Assembly: GCA_003523255.1 (NCBI GenBank)
Contig: DPGH01000006.1
Coordinates: 131,783 to 195,782 of the forward strand
From: Clostridiales bacterium
GTDB taxonomy: Bacteria > Bacillota > Clostridia > Christensenellales > Borkfalkiaceae
DNA: 64,000 nucleotides
Reading direction: 5' to 3'
In this document: one piece after another, positions 19,210-27,011 of the stretch
Layout: every line of letters begins with the position of its first letter
How positions within the stretch are numbered: the stretch's first letter is position 1
Notes under the pieces: generated by a model
Database searches by the model: none
What the model was told of the DNA's origin: nothing
What the model saw: only the letters and a program-made list of their open reading frames with translations
Position numbers and translations under genes: made by a program

Positions 19210-19587
19210 TTAGTTCTTTTTAGACTTTGATTTGAATAATACGGCAAATAGGTAGCCGAATACGATTGCGGCGGTTATTCCCATTCCTGCAGCGGTTATT
19301 CCGCCGGTTATCGCGTCGAACAAACTTTTTTTCGCACCCTCAATTGCGCCTTTTGCAAGTAAGTATCCGAAACCGGATATAGGTACGGTTGCTCCCGCGC
19401 CCGCAAAATCCACAAGATATTGATATAAGCCTACCGCTTGCAACGCTACTCCTGACAGCAAAAATATAACAAGAATTTTACCTGCGGTTATCTTTGTATA
19501 ATTTATGAGCAATTGCGCTATCGTGCATATCGCCCCGCCTACCGCAAACACTTTTATAAACGTTAAAACAATTTCCCATGCGTTCAT
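19210..19587 (-). CDS. spoVAE: Stage V sporulation protein AE (SpoVAE)
   Basis: A small (125-residue) membrane protein with four hydrophobic segments, homologous to SpoVAC. SpoVAC, SpoVAD and SpoVAE together move calcium-dipicolinate into the developing spore. FGYLLAKGAIEGAKK and TGGITAAGMGITAAI are characteristic. The chosen ATG (19585-19587) has GGAG six bases before it and follows the spoVAD stop by one base; a longer reading upstream would overlap spoVAD without a ribosome-binding site. Confidence 0.95.
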   Translation of the reverse strand: MNAWEIVLTFIKVFAVGGAICTIAQLLINYTKITAGKILVIFLLSGVALQAVGLYQYLVDFAGAGATVPISGFGYLLAKGAIEGAKKSLFDAITGGITAAGMGITAAIVFGYLFAVLFKSKSKKN

Positions 19588-19588
19588 A

Positions 19589-20578
19589 TTAACTCTCCAA
19601 AACCACCGCGTGCGCAACTCCCGGTATACTTTCGCCTTGTTGCGACGAAACGGAAGAAAGTAACGCGCCCGTAGCCATAAGCAAAACGTTTTTTACTTTT
19701 TTCTTTAACAGCAAATCATATAAATACGAGTTAAACACAAGCGATATACATCCTGCGCCGCTACCGCCCTGATACTCGGCTTCGTTAAGATTATATACAA
19801 GCTCGCCGCAATCTACGTGTTGCTTTTCTATGTCGAACCCCTTTTCAAACAATAAATCTTTTAGAATTCTGGTACCAAGCGTTCCGAGGTCGCCGGTAAC
19901 AATCATATCGTAATCGGACGGAGATAACCCCGTTTCTCCGAAATGCGTTATAAGCGTATCCGCTGCGGCGGGCGCCATCGCCGCGCCCATGTTATTTACG
20001 TCGACCACGCCGTAATCTACAACCTTTCCTACGGTTGAAGCCACGAGTTTAGGCCCGTTTCCTTTATCGGACAATACGCAGGCACCAGCCCCCGTTACCG
20101 TCCACTGCGACTGCGGCGGGCGCGTACAACCTAATTCCAAGGGATACCGATATTGCCTTTCCGCCGACGAAAAATGACTGCTTGTTGCACATATAACGTT
20201 TTTATAATATCCGCCGTCAATCATCATTCCGCCGAGGGTTAACGCTTCCGTAAAAGTTGCGCAGGCGTTGTATACGCCGAAATATCCCGTATTCATTCTT
20301 CTTGCGGTAAACGTTGCGGAAATTATCTGATTTAACAAATCACCCGCGATTAAAGCGTTTATGTCTTCTTCTAACCTGCCGGAAGCAATAAGTGCGTTTC
20401 TCACTGCAGTATAAAGCATTTTACTTTCTGCTTTTTCAAACGTTTTTTCGCCGAACATATCGTCTTTTGATTTTGTTTGTATATACTTACCTATCGCCCC
20501 GCCGCTTTCTTTCGGCCCTGCGGCAGCGGATGCACCCGTAATTACGGGCTTGTTTTTATAAAAAATAGTTCTATTCAT
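19589..20578 (-). CDS. spoVAD: Stage V sporulation protein AD (SpoVAD)
   Basis: A 329-residue thiolase-fold protein that binds dipicolinic acid and sits on the outer face of the inner spore membrane. Typical blocks are GPKESGGAIGKY near the N-terminus, NACATFTEALTLGG (about 104-117), ELGCTRPPQSQWTVTGAGA and VDCGELVYN; the C-terminus runs through GSGAGCISLVFNSYL. The start overlaps the spoVAC stop by one base, so translation is coupled. Confidence 0.97.
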   Translation of the reverse strand: MNRTIFYKNKPVITGASAAAGPKESGGAIGKYIQTKSKDDMFGEKTFEKAESKMLYTAVRNALIASGRLEEDINALIAGDLLNQIISATFTARRMNTGYFGVYNACATFTEALTLGGMMIDGGYYKNVICATSSHFSSAERQYRYPLELGCTRPPQSQWTVTGAGACVLSDKGNGPKLVASTVGKVVDYGVVDVNNMGAAMAPAAADTLITHFGETGLSPSDYDMIVTGDLGTLGTRILKDLLFEKGFDIEKQHVDCGELVYNLNEAEYQGGSGAGCISLVFNSYLYDLLLKKKVKNVLLMATGALLSSVSSQQGESIPGVAHAVVLES

Positions 20579-21036
20579 TAAAACACCATATACCCGAAAT
20601 AATAAAGTAATCCCACCAGCACGCCGGAAGCAATGCCGAAAACGATAATCGGTCCTGCAACGACAAACATTTTTGCCGCGGTACCGTAAACGTAGCCTTC
20701 GGTTTTAAATTCCATTGCGGGCGAAACTACCGAATTAGCAAAACCGGTTATAGGCACGATTGACCCGCCGCCGGCATATTTACCCAGCCTGTCATAAACG
20801 CCGAGTCCGGTTAAAAGCGAGCCGAGAAAAATCATTACCATAGAAACGTATGCGGCGAGTTCGTCGCCGCCTAAGCCTATAGCGTATTCAAAGAAAAACC
20901 TTACACCCTGACCTATGCAGCAAATCGTTCCGCCGACCCAAAACGCCCGAAAAAGCGAACGCGGTTCGTTTGTTTTCGGCGAAACCGCTTTAACGTATTC
21001 GAGATAGTTTTCGTTTTTGTTAGAGTTATCTTTCAT
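20578..21036 (-). CDS. spoVAC: Stage V sporulation protein AC (SpoVAC)
   Basis: A 152-residue polytopic membrane protein; SpoVAC of Bacillus behaves as a mechanosensitive channel and forms part of the dipicolinate channel. Hydrophobic segments cover about 30-48, 60-80, 90-105 and 125-150, and the block SIVPITGFANSVVSPAMEFKTEG (two parts) is typical. AGAGG precedes the ATG by 6 bases. It is first in the spoVAC-AD-AE-yunB run and has a sigma-G-like promoter upstream. spoVAA, AB, AEA and AF are absent, which is the usual minimal clostridial set. Confidence 0.96.
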   Translation of the reverse strand: MKDNSNKNENYLEYVKAVSPKTNEPRSLFRAFWVGGTICCIGQGVRFFFEYAIGLGGDELAAYVSMVMIFLGSLLTGLGVYDRLGKYAGGGSIVPITGFANSVVSPAMEFKTEGYVYGTAAKMFVVAGPIIVFGIASGVLVGLLYYFGYMVF

Positions 21037-21130
21037 TTTTTACCTCTTGTTTAATAAAGCCGCTTATTCTCGTTTCTTTTTCATCGAGCGGTTTGAGCGG
21101 CTGCGACTCAACTATTTTTCTCATTGCAAG

Positions 21131-21160
21131 TAATATGCGCAAATAAATTTTTTAATATAC
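21131..21160 (-). promoter_or_regulatory. Candidate sigma-G promoter of the spoVA operon
   Basis: Minus strand GTATAT (21155-21160), 17 bases, CATATTA (21131-21137). This matches the forespore sigma-G pattern (gnATA and CATnnTA) and lies about 95 bases before spoVAC, whose operon is sigma-G dependent in Bacillus. The consensus is short and AT-rich, so this is an inference. Confidence 0.55.
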
Positions 21161-21230
21161 GGCAGTTTATTTTGTTTAGATGAATTGTCAAACTAAGTGC
21201 AACACAAAGAGAGAAAAAAGTTAAATAAAT

Positions 21231-21623
21231 CTACAGGTTTTTGGTTACGACAAACCCCACGGCGCAACCGACAAGTACGGAGAGTCCGAAAATCCAAAAA
21301 TTCTTTGCGATTTTAATATTGGAGTAACCCAGCGCTTTGAGAATACCAAGTTCCTTTCCGTGTGTGTAAATATAATTTTTTACATAGAACAACAACATAA
21401 CGACGGAAGTTACAATCAGGCAACCGCCTGAAACGCCGGCTATTACTTCGCCCATAAGGACTTGTGCGTTATACATCGAAACTCCTGCCGCTGTCGTTAT
21501 ATCTCCTTTTATTGCCGCAAGGTCGATGTTGTAACTCAAAAAAAGCGTACACACAAAAACGGCACAACACGCAATAATTGATATTCCGAACAATTTTACG
21601 GTATCGCTTAATTTTATGACCAT
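21231..21623 (-). pseudogene. Truncated FtsX-like ABC transporter permease remnant
   Basis: Only 130 residues remain of a permease that is usually three or more times longer. Three hydrophobic segments are present (about 10-30, 57-79, 107-126) with the FtsX hallmark GKELGILKALGYSNIKIAK between the second and third. The reading frame stops at FVVTKNL inside the third helix, where intact relatives continue. It follows a frameshifted ATPase gene by 4 bases, so the whole transporter appears inactive. Confidence 0.75.
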
Positions 21624-21627
21624 ACCG

Positions 21628-22319
21628 TTACCACCCGATTTCGTAAGCGGTTTTCTGCGTTATGTTGGTGTAGATTTCTGCAATTTTACCGCTGTTCATT
21701 TTGATGACCGTATTTGCAACCTCCGCAATATTAGCGTTATGCGTAACCATAATGACGGTAAAACCGTACTCCCTATGTAATTTACAGATATAATCAAGAA
21801 CTTGCCGTCCGGTATTTTCGTCAAGCGCACCTGTCGGTTCGTCTAAAAAAAGAACCTTAGGCCTTTTGGCAAGAGCGCGAGCAATCGAAACTCTCTGCTG
21901 TTCTCCGCCCGAAAGTTCGCTCGGATATTTTTTAAGTTTAGATTCAAGCCCCACCGCTTTTATAATTTCTTTATAGGCATCGTTTTCCGAAAGGTCTGCA
22001 CACATTTTTACGTTTTTATCAACACTCGTGTTCGGTAAAAGATAAATTGCTGAAAAATAAAACCGACGTTATCTTTTCTAAACTCAGTAAGTTTTCTATC
22101 CGAAAGCGTAGTTATATCAACGCCGTCATACTCAATTATTCCTTCGTCAACGCGTTCGAGCCCGGATAGACAATTAAGTAAAGTTGATTTACCCGAGCCG
22201 GACGCTCCTAATATAACGACATAGTCGCCGTCGCTTATATGTAAATCTATACCTTTCAATACCTTATTTCTGCTTTCGCCTTTTCCATACGCTTTAGTTA
22301 TACCTTTCGCTTCAATCAT
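21628..22319 (-). pseudogene. Frameshifted ABC transporter ATP-binding gene (MacB/LolD type)
   Basis: The reading frame starts at 22319 (MIEAKGITKAYGKGESRNK) with Walker A GASGSGKST and Q-loop GFIFQQF, then goes out of frame near 22048-22055 and stops at 22008. The remainder, from YLLPNTSVDKNVKMCADL through signature LSGGEQQRVSIARAL, Walker B VLFLDEPTGALD and the H-loop, continues in another frame to 21628. Restoring one T in a T-run (the sequence has CAATTTATC where CAATTTTATC would be in frame) joins both halves into an intact protein of about 230 residues. This is either a recent inactivating deletion or a homopolymer error in the assembly; the truncated permease downstream favours real decay. 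Confidence 0.85.
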
Positions 22320-22362
22320 CTTCTTTTTCCTATAATTTTACTTCTCTACGCGTACATTAAAT

Positions 22363-22431
22363 TTTGACGTTAGGTGGTATCGCCGCGTAAATAAAGAGAT
22401 ACTTCCACTATAAATCACGCTCTCCGTCAAA
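22363..22431. repeat. Nested inverted repeat between a membrane-protein gene and the ABC remnant
   Basis: Outer arms TTTGACG (22363-22369) and CGTCAAA (22425-22431) enclose inner arms GTGGTATC (22374-22381) and GATACTTCCAC (22398-22408), which pair with a three-base bulge. No T-run follows on either strand. Function unknown. Confidence 0.4.
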
Positions 22432-22882
22432 TTGCTTTTTCTTCGTCTTTATCAACTGCGTTTTTGTAACTAATATAAATGTGGCACGGCGCAAATGTCG
22501 CCGCCGAAACGACAAGCGGAATGTTTAATATAAAAATGCCGCAACATAAAAACAAAATCGACGGAACTACAGATAATAATGATTTAGTAACCGAACTTTT
22601 CTTCCAAAAAATTATCCAACCTAAAACGTATATTAAAACGCAACCGCTACCGAAAATTATATAAGCCAAGCGTGCCCAGTTAAATAAATACCCCATCGTT
22701 AACGACGGAATATTTATTATCATAAAAATAAAGCAGCCCGATCTCCCGATTTGTTCTAAAATTTCTACAATCCTATTCTTATAATAATTTTTAAAACCTT
22801 CTTTATGCTTAAGCGCAAAAAACACGTTAGGTACCATTATCGCCGCTATAAAAATAAGCCATATATAATTAAACCATTTCAT
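22427..22882 (-). CDS. Small polytopic membrane protein, unknown function
   Basis: I do not recognise this 151-residue protein. It has about four to five membrane segments (about 5-24, 47-66, 70-92, 100-118, 119-137), with charged loops (KHKEGFKNYYKNR, WKKSSVTKS) and a short charged C-terminus (DKDEEKAI). Similar small membrane proteins occur in many Clostridia. It follows the TetR gene by 42 bases on the same strand and is probably co-transcribed with it, so it may be the target or partner of that regulator. No clear ribosome-binding site is visible. Confidence 0.6.
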   Translation of the reverse strand: MKWFNYIWLIFIAAIMVPNVFFALKHKEGFKNYYKNRIVEILEQIGRSGCFIFMIINIPSLTMGYLFNWARLAYIIFGSGCVLIYVLGWIIFWKKSSVTKSLLSVVPSILFLCCGIFILNIPLVVSAATFAPCHIYISYKNAVDKDEEKAI

Positions 22883-22924
22883 AAAGTTTTAATTCGCTTT
22901 TTCCATTAAGTTTATTATCACGTT

Positions 22925-23491
22925 TTACTTAATTTTATCGCTGTAACGCCGTTTTAAACCCTCGTATACGTCGGTAACCGCACGGCTTGAAGTTTCTTCG
23001 TCCCATGATAAAAAATTCGTCGCAATCATCGATGCGATACCGTGAACGTATACCCACATTTCGAAATAAAACGTCTTCACGTTTTCTTCGTCTGTTCCCA
23101 ACTGTTTACATATTAAGTTAATAAGCGAATTCATCTCTTCGGGATTTTCTTTTACTTTCTCGCCGGACCTGTCTCGCATAAACAACAACTTAAACAATTC
23201 TTTCTCCTCGCGGGCAAAACGAATATACGCCATGGCGGTTGCCTTAAAGGGCGGGTATTTCCCTTCGGATACCTCTCTTCTGATATACGCTTGATAAACA
23301 TCGTTTGCGGCGGAAATTATCGCTTTTAAAACCTCCCCCATATTCTCGAAACGACTAAAAATCGGACGAGAAGACGTACCGAGTTTTTCGCCGAGTGCAC
23401 GCGTGGAAACAGCCGAAAAACCTTTTTCTCTGGTTAAATCGAGTGCTGCGGCAATTATTTCTTCTTTCGTAAACAAAAAATCTCTCGGCAT
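22925..23491 (-). CDS. TetR/AcrR family transcriptional regulator
   Basis: A 188-residue TetR repressor. The N-terminal helix-turn-helix spans about residues 8-54 (FTKEEIIAAALDLTREKGFS, then TRALGEKLGTSSRPIFSRF). The C-terminal ligand-binding domain is helical, with a WVYVHGIASMIATN segment reminiscent of the WHG-type C-terminal domain. An AGAGGG site precedes the ATG. A perfect 9-base inverted repeat lies 20 bases upstream of the start, consistent with autoregulation. Likely targets are itself and the membrane protein gene downstream; the ligand is unknown. Confidence 0.88.
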   Translation of the reverse strand: MPRDFLFTKEEIIAAALDLTREKGFSAVSTRALGEKLGTSSRPIFSRFENMGEVLKAIISAANDVYQAYIRREVSEGKYPPFKATAMAYIRFAREEKELFKLLFMRDRSGEKVKENPEEMNSLINLICKQLGTDEENVKTFYFEMWVYVHGIASMIATNFLSWDEETSSRAVTDVYEGLKRRYSDKIK

Positions 23492-23510
23492 AATACCACC
23501 CTCTGAAAAT

Positions 23511-23544
23511 AAAATTACATATGTTGCATTACAGGTGTAATTTT
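23511..23544. promoter_or_regulatory. Candidate operator of the TetR-family gene
   Basis: Perfect inverted repeat AAAATTACA (23511-23519) / TGTAATTTT (23536-23544) with a 16-base centre, just upstream of the regulator. It lies downstream of a possible -35 TTGACG (23568-23573, minus strand), where a bound repressor would block transcription. Confidence 0.55.
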
Positions 23545-23589
23545 ATTTACACTCAAAAAAAATAACTCGTCAAGCATTTTTATAAAAAA

Positions 23590-23622
23590 TAATAAAAAAG
23601 CCCGCGATGTTTTTCGCGGACT
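23590..23622 (-). terminator. Intrinsic terminator after cwlD
   Basis: Minus-strand stem AGTCCGCG / CGCGGGCT (one T-G pair) with an 8-base loop and six T residues, 20 bases after the cwlD stop. Confidence 0.88.
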
Positions 23623-23641
23623 ATTTAAAATTTTACAGTGT

Positions 23642-24358
23642 CTAAACCTTGAATTTTGCAGAAGTTTCGGCAAGGTAAGAAACGATTCCTTTAAAAATTG
23701 AATACGCCACTTTATATTGATATTCTTCCGTAATTAAAAGCGATTCGTCCTGCGGGTTAGATAAAAAGCCGCATTCGGCTATAACGGAAGGATATTCGGA
23801 ACAATTTAGGATATAATAATCACCCGTCAGCGGACTGTATTTTTTTACCGATTCCGGCATATCGTTAAATGAATTTTGAACGCATTCTGCAAGTTTTGCA
23901 GACATCTCGTCTCCTTTTTTATAAAAAAGTTGTGCGCCGCGCCGAGATGAAAGCGAATATTTGTTTTGATGAACGCTCACGACAAGGTCCGGTTTTGCGG
24001 CGTGAATTATCTCTTTTCTCTTTTGCATGTCTTTTTTCTTTAAACTCCCCGTCGCAACGCCGTATAGCCCCGCGTCCGAAGGTCTGGTTAAAACCACACC
24101 GAACCCCGCTTCGGTAAGATATTTTTCAAGCTTTCTAACTATCGCAAGATTTATCTCGCTTTCTTTTACCCCTGTATTAACTCCGGTAACCCCGCCGTCG
24201 ATTCCGCCATGCCCCGCATCGAGAACGATTTTTATACCGCTTACAGAAGTTTCACCCGCCGCAAGCGCGGACATTGAGCCGAAACAAACTATAAACGCTA
24301 TAATAGTTAAAATCAAAGCGGAAACGATAATGATACTTCTTTTTTTAATTACAAACAT
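23642..24358 (-). CDS. cwlD: N-acetylmuramoyl-L-alanine amidase CwlD
   Basis: An Amidase_3 enzyme that strips peptide from muramic acid so that muramic-delta-lactam can form in spore cortex. There is an N-terminal membrane/signal segment (about 8-32). Zinc and catalytic motifs are visible: VLDAGHGG (His), GVKESEINLAI (Glu), VSVHQN (His) and VIAECGFLSN (Glu). The 238-residue size fits CwlD rather than larger vegetative amidases. PdaA, its usual partner, is not in the window. The ATG has no clear ribosome-binding site; an 11-base inverted repeat lies just upstream. Confidence 0.9.
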   Translation of the reverse strand: MFVIKKRSIIIVSALILTIIAFIVCFGSMSALAAGETSVSGIKIVLDAGHGGIDGGVTGVNTGVKESEINLAIVRKLEKYLTEAGFGVVLTRPSDAGLYGVATGSLKKKDMQKRKEIIHAAKPDLVVSVHQNKYSLSSRRGAQLFYKKGDEMSAKLAECVQNSFNDMPESVKKYSPLTGDYYILNCSEYPSVIAECGFLSNPQDESLLITEEYQYKVAYSIFKGIVSYLAETSAKFKV

Positions 24359-24369
24359 ACAGTCAAAAT

Positions 24370-24406
24370 TGTTGATAACTATGTTAAAAAGTCCGAGTTA
24401 TCAACA
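24370..24406. repeat. 11-bp inverted repeat upstream of cwlD
   Basis: TGTTGATAACT (24370-24380) and AGTTATCAACA (24396-24406) are perfect reverse complements with a 15-base centre, 12 bases upstream of the cwlD start. No T-run follows, so it is more likely a protein-binding site than a terminator. Confidence 0.65.
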
Positions 24407-24468
24407 TTTATACCCCTTAAAAAATAAACTAACGATAAAATATATTAAAAATAATTTACCGATATGAT

Positions 24469-24502
24469 AAAAGACGCTTAAAGTTCCCTTTAAACGTCTT
24501 TT
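24469..24502. terminator. Hairpin terminator, distal copy
   Basis: AAAAGACG...CGTCTTTT arms (24469-24476 and 24495-24502) continue inward through TTAAAG/CTTTAA around one mismatch. With A-runs and T-runs at both ends it can act on either strand. It is the duplicated copy. Confidence 0.75.
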
Positions 24503-24608
24503 ATTCGGCATAATATTTTATGTGATTTTTTTATTTTATTTACTTAAAATTACCGAGAGTCTCGTTTACCGATTCAACAAAACAGAAAGTTTCCGGAAAT
24601 GATATGAT

Positions 24609-24642
24609 AAAAGACGCTTAAAGTTCCCTTTAAACGTCTTTT
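24609..24642. terminator. Hairpin terminator, copy proximal to the YitT gene
   Basis: Identical to the hairpin at 24469-24502, 29 bases after the YitT stop codon; ends YitT transcription on the minus strand. Confidence 0.78.
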
Positions 24643-24670
24643 ATTCGGCATAATATTTTATGTGATTTTT

Positions 24671-25555
24671 TTATTTTATTTTCTTAAAATTACCGAGAGT
24701 CTCGTTTACCGATTCAACAAAACAGAAAGTTTCCGGAAATGATTTGACTATTTTTTCAAAGTCGACGAGTTGATGCTTATTTACAATACAAATCAGTATA
24801 GTTTTTTCTCTGCCGGAGTAAATGCCCGTACCTAAAACCTTGGTTGCGGAATGATGTAATTGCGTTAATATTTTTTTCTCTAACTCCTCGGGAGACGGCG
24901 TTATTATAACGAATTTATAAGCAGATTTCGAGCCTTTAAGCATCACGTTGCCGACAAAACTCGAAACAAATGAATACATAAGACATAAACACGCGGGCTT
25001 ATAGTTTATACCGCCACCCTCTTTCGTGTAGACGAAACAAGAAGCAACCGCAACAACTGCATTAATCGCAAACGTAACCCAAAAAAAGTTTAAATTCGGT
25101 TTTTTCGTGCTTAAATATTTAGCGACAACGTCTGTACCGCCGGTGCTGGAGTTTATTCTGAAAAGCAGCCCGTAAGCAAGTCCGCTTATTAACCCGGCAA
25201 TTATAACTGGATAAACAGTATCTATACCCTCGGCGTCGTATCTGTATTGTCTTAAAATTTCAAGTCCGTCAAACAATAAATATGCAAAGGAATAAACGAG
25301 TACATAAACAAGAGTTTTTATGGAAAATTTTTTATCGATAGCGAAAAACGCGAATAAACATAACGGTATGTTAATCAAAAGCGACATATAACCGATAGAA
25401 AAGTTAAACTTATATTGAATCATTACGGCTATACCGTTAATACCTGCCGGTGCAAACTTATTTTCGGTAACAAACAAAACGTAATTAAGCGCCATCATTA
25501 TGCCAATAACCACAATAAGTAAATATTCAAACGCCTTCGCCGTCTTTTTTAACAT
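24671..25555 (-). CDS. YitT family membrane protein (DUF161/DUF2179)
   Basis: A 294-residue integral membrane protein with about six N-terminal membrane segments containing the family block NKFAPAGINGIAVMIQY and GLLFRINSSTGGTDVVAKYL, then a cytoplasmic DUF2179 domain (about 215-290: SAYKFVIITPSPEELEKKIL, ATKVLGTGIYSGREKTIL). The substrate of YitT proteins is not established. An in-frame TTG at 25564 gives three more residues; the ATG at 25555 is preferred. The last 70 bases are duplicated downstream, and the protein ends in KKIK, where the duplicate copy would stop two codons earlier. Confidence 0.9.
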   Translation of the reverse strand: MLKKTAKAFEYLLIVVIGIMMALNYVLFVTENKFAPAGINGIAVMIQYKFNFSIGYMSLLINIPLCLFAFFAIDKKFSIKTLVYVLVYSFAYLLFDGLEILRQYRYDAEGIDTVYPVIIAGLISGLAYGLLFRINSSTGGTDVVAKYLSTKKPNLNFFWVTFAINAVVAVASCFVYTKEGGGINYKPACLCLMYSFVSSFVGNVMLKGSKSAYKFVIITPSPEELEKKILTQLHHSATKVLGTGIYSGREKTILICIVNKHQLVDFEKIVKSFPETFCFVESVNETLGNFKKIK

Positions 25556-25594
25556 AACGCACAAAAACCTACCGTTATTTTTATTAAATTTATT

Positions 25595-27010
25595 TTAACT
25601 CTTTTTTCTAAAAAGCACAAGCGTTTCTATGTGCTTCGTTTGCGCAAACATATCAAACGGCTTTACAAGTACGATTTCATACCTTAAATCCGACGGAATC
25701 TTATCGGTTTTTATTATTTCTCCTTTATCGTTCAACGTTAAAGTTCCCGTTATCAGCCCCGCGTCGCGCGCGAGCGTGCTTGGCATGCAAGAAACGTAAA
25801 TTATCTTTTCAGGAAGGGTTTTAGTTATTGCGTCTATTACTTTAATATCGCAACCTTTTCTCGGCGGATCCAAAATCAAACATATATCGGATGAGTTTTT
25901 TCTCTCCTTTTCTATTATGTCAGGCATAATCTCTTCGCATTTACCAAGATAATTAGTAATTTTATCGGATAAACCGTTTTCAAAAGCCAAAGCGTTTGCA
26001 CAATCAACCGCTTCCGGCACGATTTCTATCCCGACGGTCTTTTTTGCGGATTTTGCAAGGAGTGCTGTCATTAACCCCGCTCCGCTATATGCGTCTATAA
26101 CGGTTGTTTCCGGCGTAAGCGCGGCTTCCTCTCTGACAGCGGAATATAATTTCGAACATACGGAAGCATTAACCTGCATAAAACTTTGTACGCCTACTTT
26201 ATACTTTACGCCAAGCATATCCGCAGAATAGTCCTTTTTACCGTATAAAAGCCTAAACTTTTCACCGTAAATGGCGTTTGACTCATTTTTATTTACGTTA
26301 TGATAAACCGAAAACGGTAATTTGATTTTTTTACTAAGTATTTCAATAAGGTCGTTTTCGCCTCGCAGCGTATCCGAAAGCGTTACTACCGTTATTATAA
26401 GGTTGCCTTTTACGTCTTTTACGGCAATTTCACGAAGTTCGCCCGTAAAGTTGTGCTCGTCAAAACCTTTTATATTAAACTTTTCGACATACTCATTAAA
26501 CGCCTCAATAATCTGTTTTGTCCAGTCGGCGTTTATAAGACAATCACTTACGGGAACTATTCTGTGAGAACCTGCAGCGTAAAATCCTATAACTGTTTTT
26601 CCGTCAACCGACCCTACCGGTAATTGCAATTTATTTCTGTAACGAAATTCGCAGTCGCCTTTTACCGTTGATTTAACCTCGACGTTTATTCCCGCGATTT
26701 TTCTGAAACAGTCTTTAACGTTTTGTTCTTTAAGTTTTAATTGATTTTGGTAGCGTATATGAGAAAGATTACAACCTCCGCACTTACCGAAAACCGGGCA
26801 GGCGGGTCTGACACGTTCTTCAGCCGGCGTTAAAACTTCTATAAGTTTACCGAAAGCGCATTTTTTAGTAACTTTTAATACTTTATATCTGACTTTTTCG
26901 CCCGTAACGGCAAAAGGGACGAAGACAACAATTCCTTCGTCCTTAACGATACCCTCGCCGCCGCACCCCATCGAAGCGACGATTCCCGTCCTGATTTCAT
27001 TTTTTTGCAT
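25595..27010 (-). CDS. rlmD: 23S rRNA (uracil-C5)-methyltransferase RlmD-like (RumA/TrmA family)
   Basis: A SAM-dependent methyltransferase acting on a uracil in 23S rRNA. The N-terminal TRAM domain (about 5-60) is followed by Fe-S cluster cysteines C71, C77 and C80 (CPVFGKCGGC) and probably the Cys of VSDCLIN. The Rossmann domain has DAYSGAGLMTALLA, LDPPRKGCD and the catalytic-cysteine motif YVSCMPSTLARD. At 471 residues it is typical. Clostridia carry several paralogues, so the precise uridine (1939 or 747) cannot be read from the sequence. It follows the upstream membrane-protein gene by one base. Confidence 0.88.
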   Translation of the reverse strand: MQKNEIRTGIVASMGCGGEGIVKDEGIVVFVPFAVTGEKVRYKVLKVTKKCAFGKLIEVLTPAEERVRPACPVFGKCGGCNLSHIRYQNQLKLKEQNVKDCFRKIAGINVEVKSTVKGDCEFRYRNKLQLPVGSVDGKTVIGFYAAGSHRIVPVSDCLINADWTKQIIEAFNEYVEKFNIKGFDEHNFTGELREIAVKDVKGNLIITVVTLSDTLRGENDLIEILSKKIKLPFSVYHNVNKNESNAIYGEKFRLLYGKKDYSADMLGVKYKVGVQSFMQVNASVCSKLYSAVREEAALTPETTVIDAYSGAGLMTALLAKSAKKTVGIEIVPEAVDCANALAFENGLSDKITNYLGKCEEIMPDIIEKERKNSSDICLILDPPRKGCDIKVIDAITKTLPEKIIYVSCMPSTLARDAGLITGTLTLNDKGEIIKTDKIPSDLRYEIVLVKPFDMFAQTKHIETLVLFRKKS

Positions 27011-27011
27011 A

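Larger units (their letters stand above)
24461..24740. repeat. 140-bp tandem duplication of the 3' end of the YitT gene and its terminator
   Basis: 24461-24600 and 24601-24740 match over 140 bases with one visible difference (A at 24542, T at 24682). The right copy contains the last 70 bases of the YitT-family gene plus its terminator; the left copy is a second, non-translated copy downstream. The single difference changes AAGAAA to AAGTAA on the minus strand. The sequence GATnTGA occurs both at the start of the repeat unit and just after it. Confidence 0.97.

Noticed and set aside
19191..19247. TTG-started extension of yunB by 19 residues
   Set aside because: It runs into spoVAE, lacks a ribosome-binding site, and the ATG at 19190 gives a normal YunB length.
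22371..22408. T-box-like string GGTGGTATCGCCGCG on the plus strand
   Set aside because: It differs from the T-box core (GGTGGNACCGCG), has no terminator after it and points away from any synthetase or amino-acid gene.
24370..24406. Possible DnaA boxes or origin
   Set aside because: The arms resemble but do not match TTATCCACA, there is no cluster of boxes, and no dnaA, dnaN or gidA is nearby.
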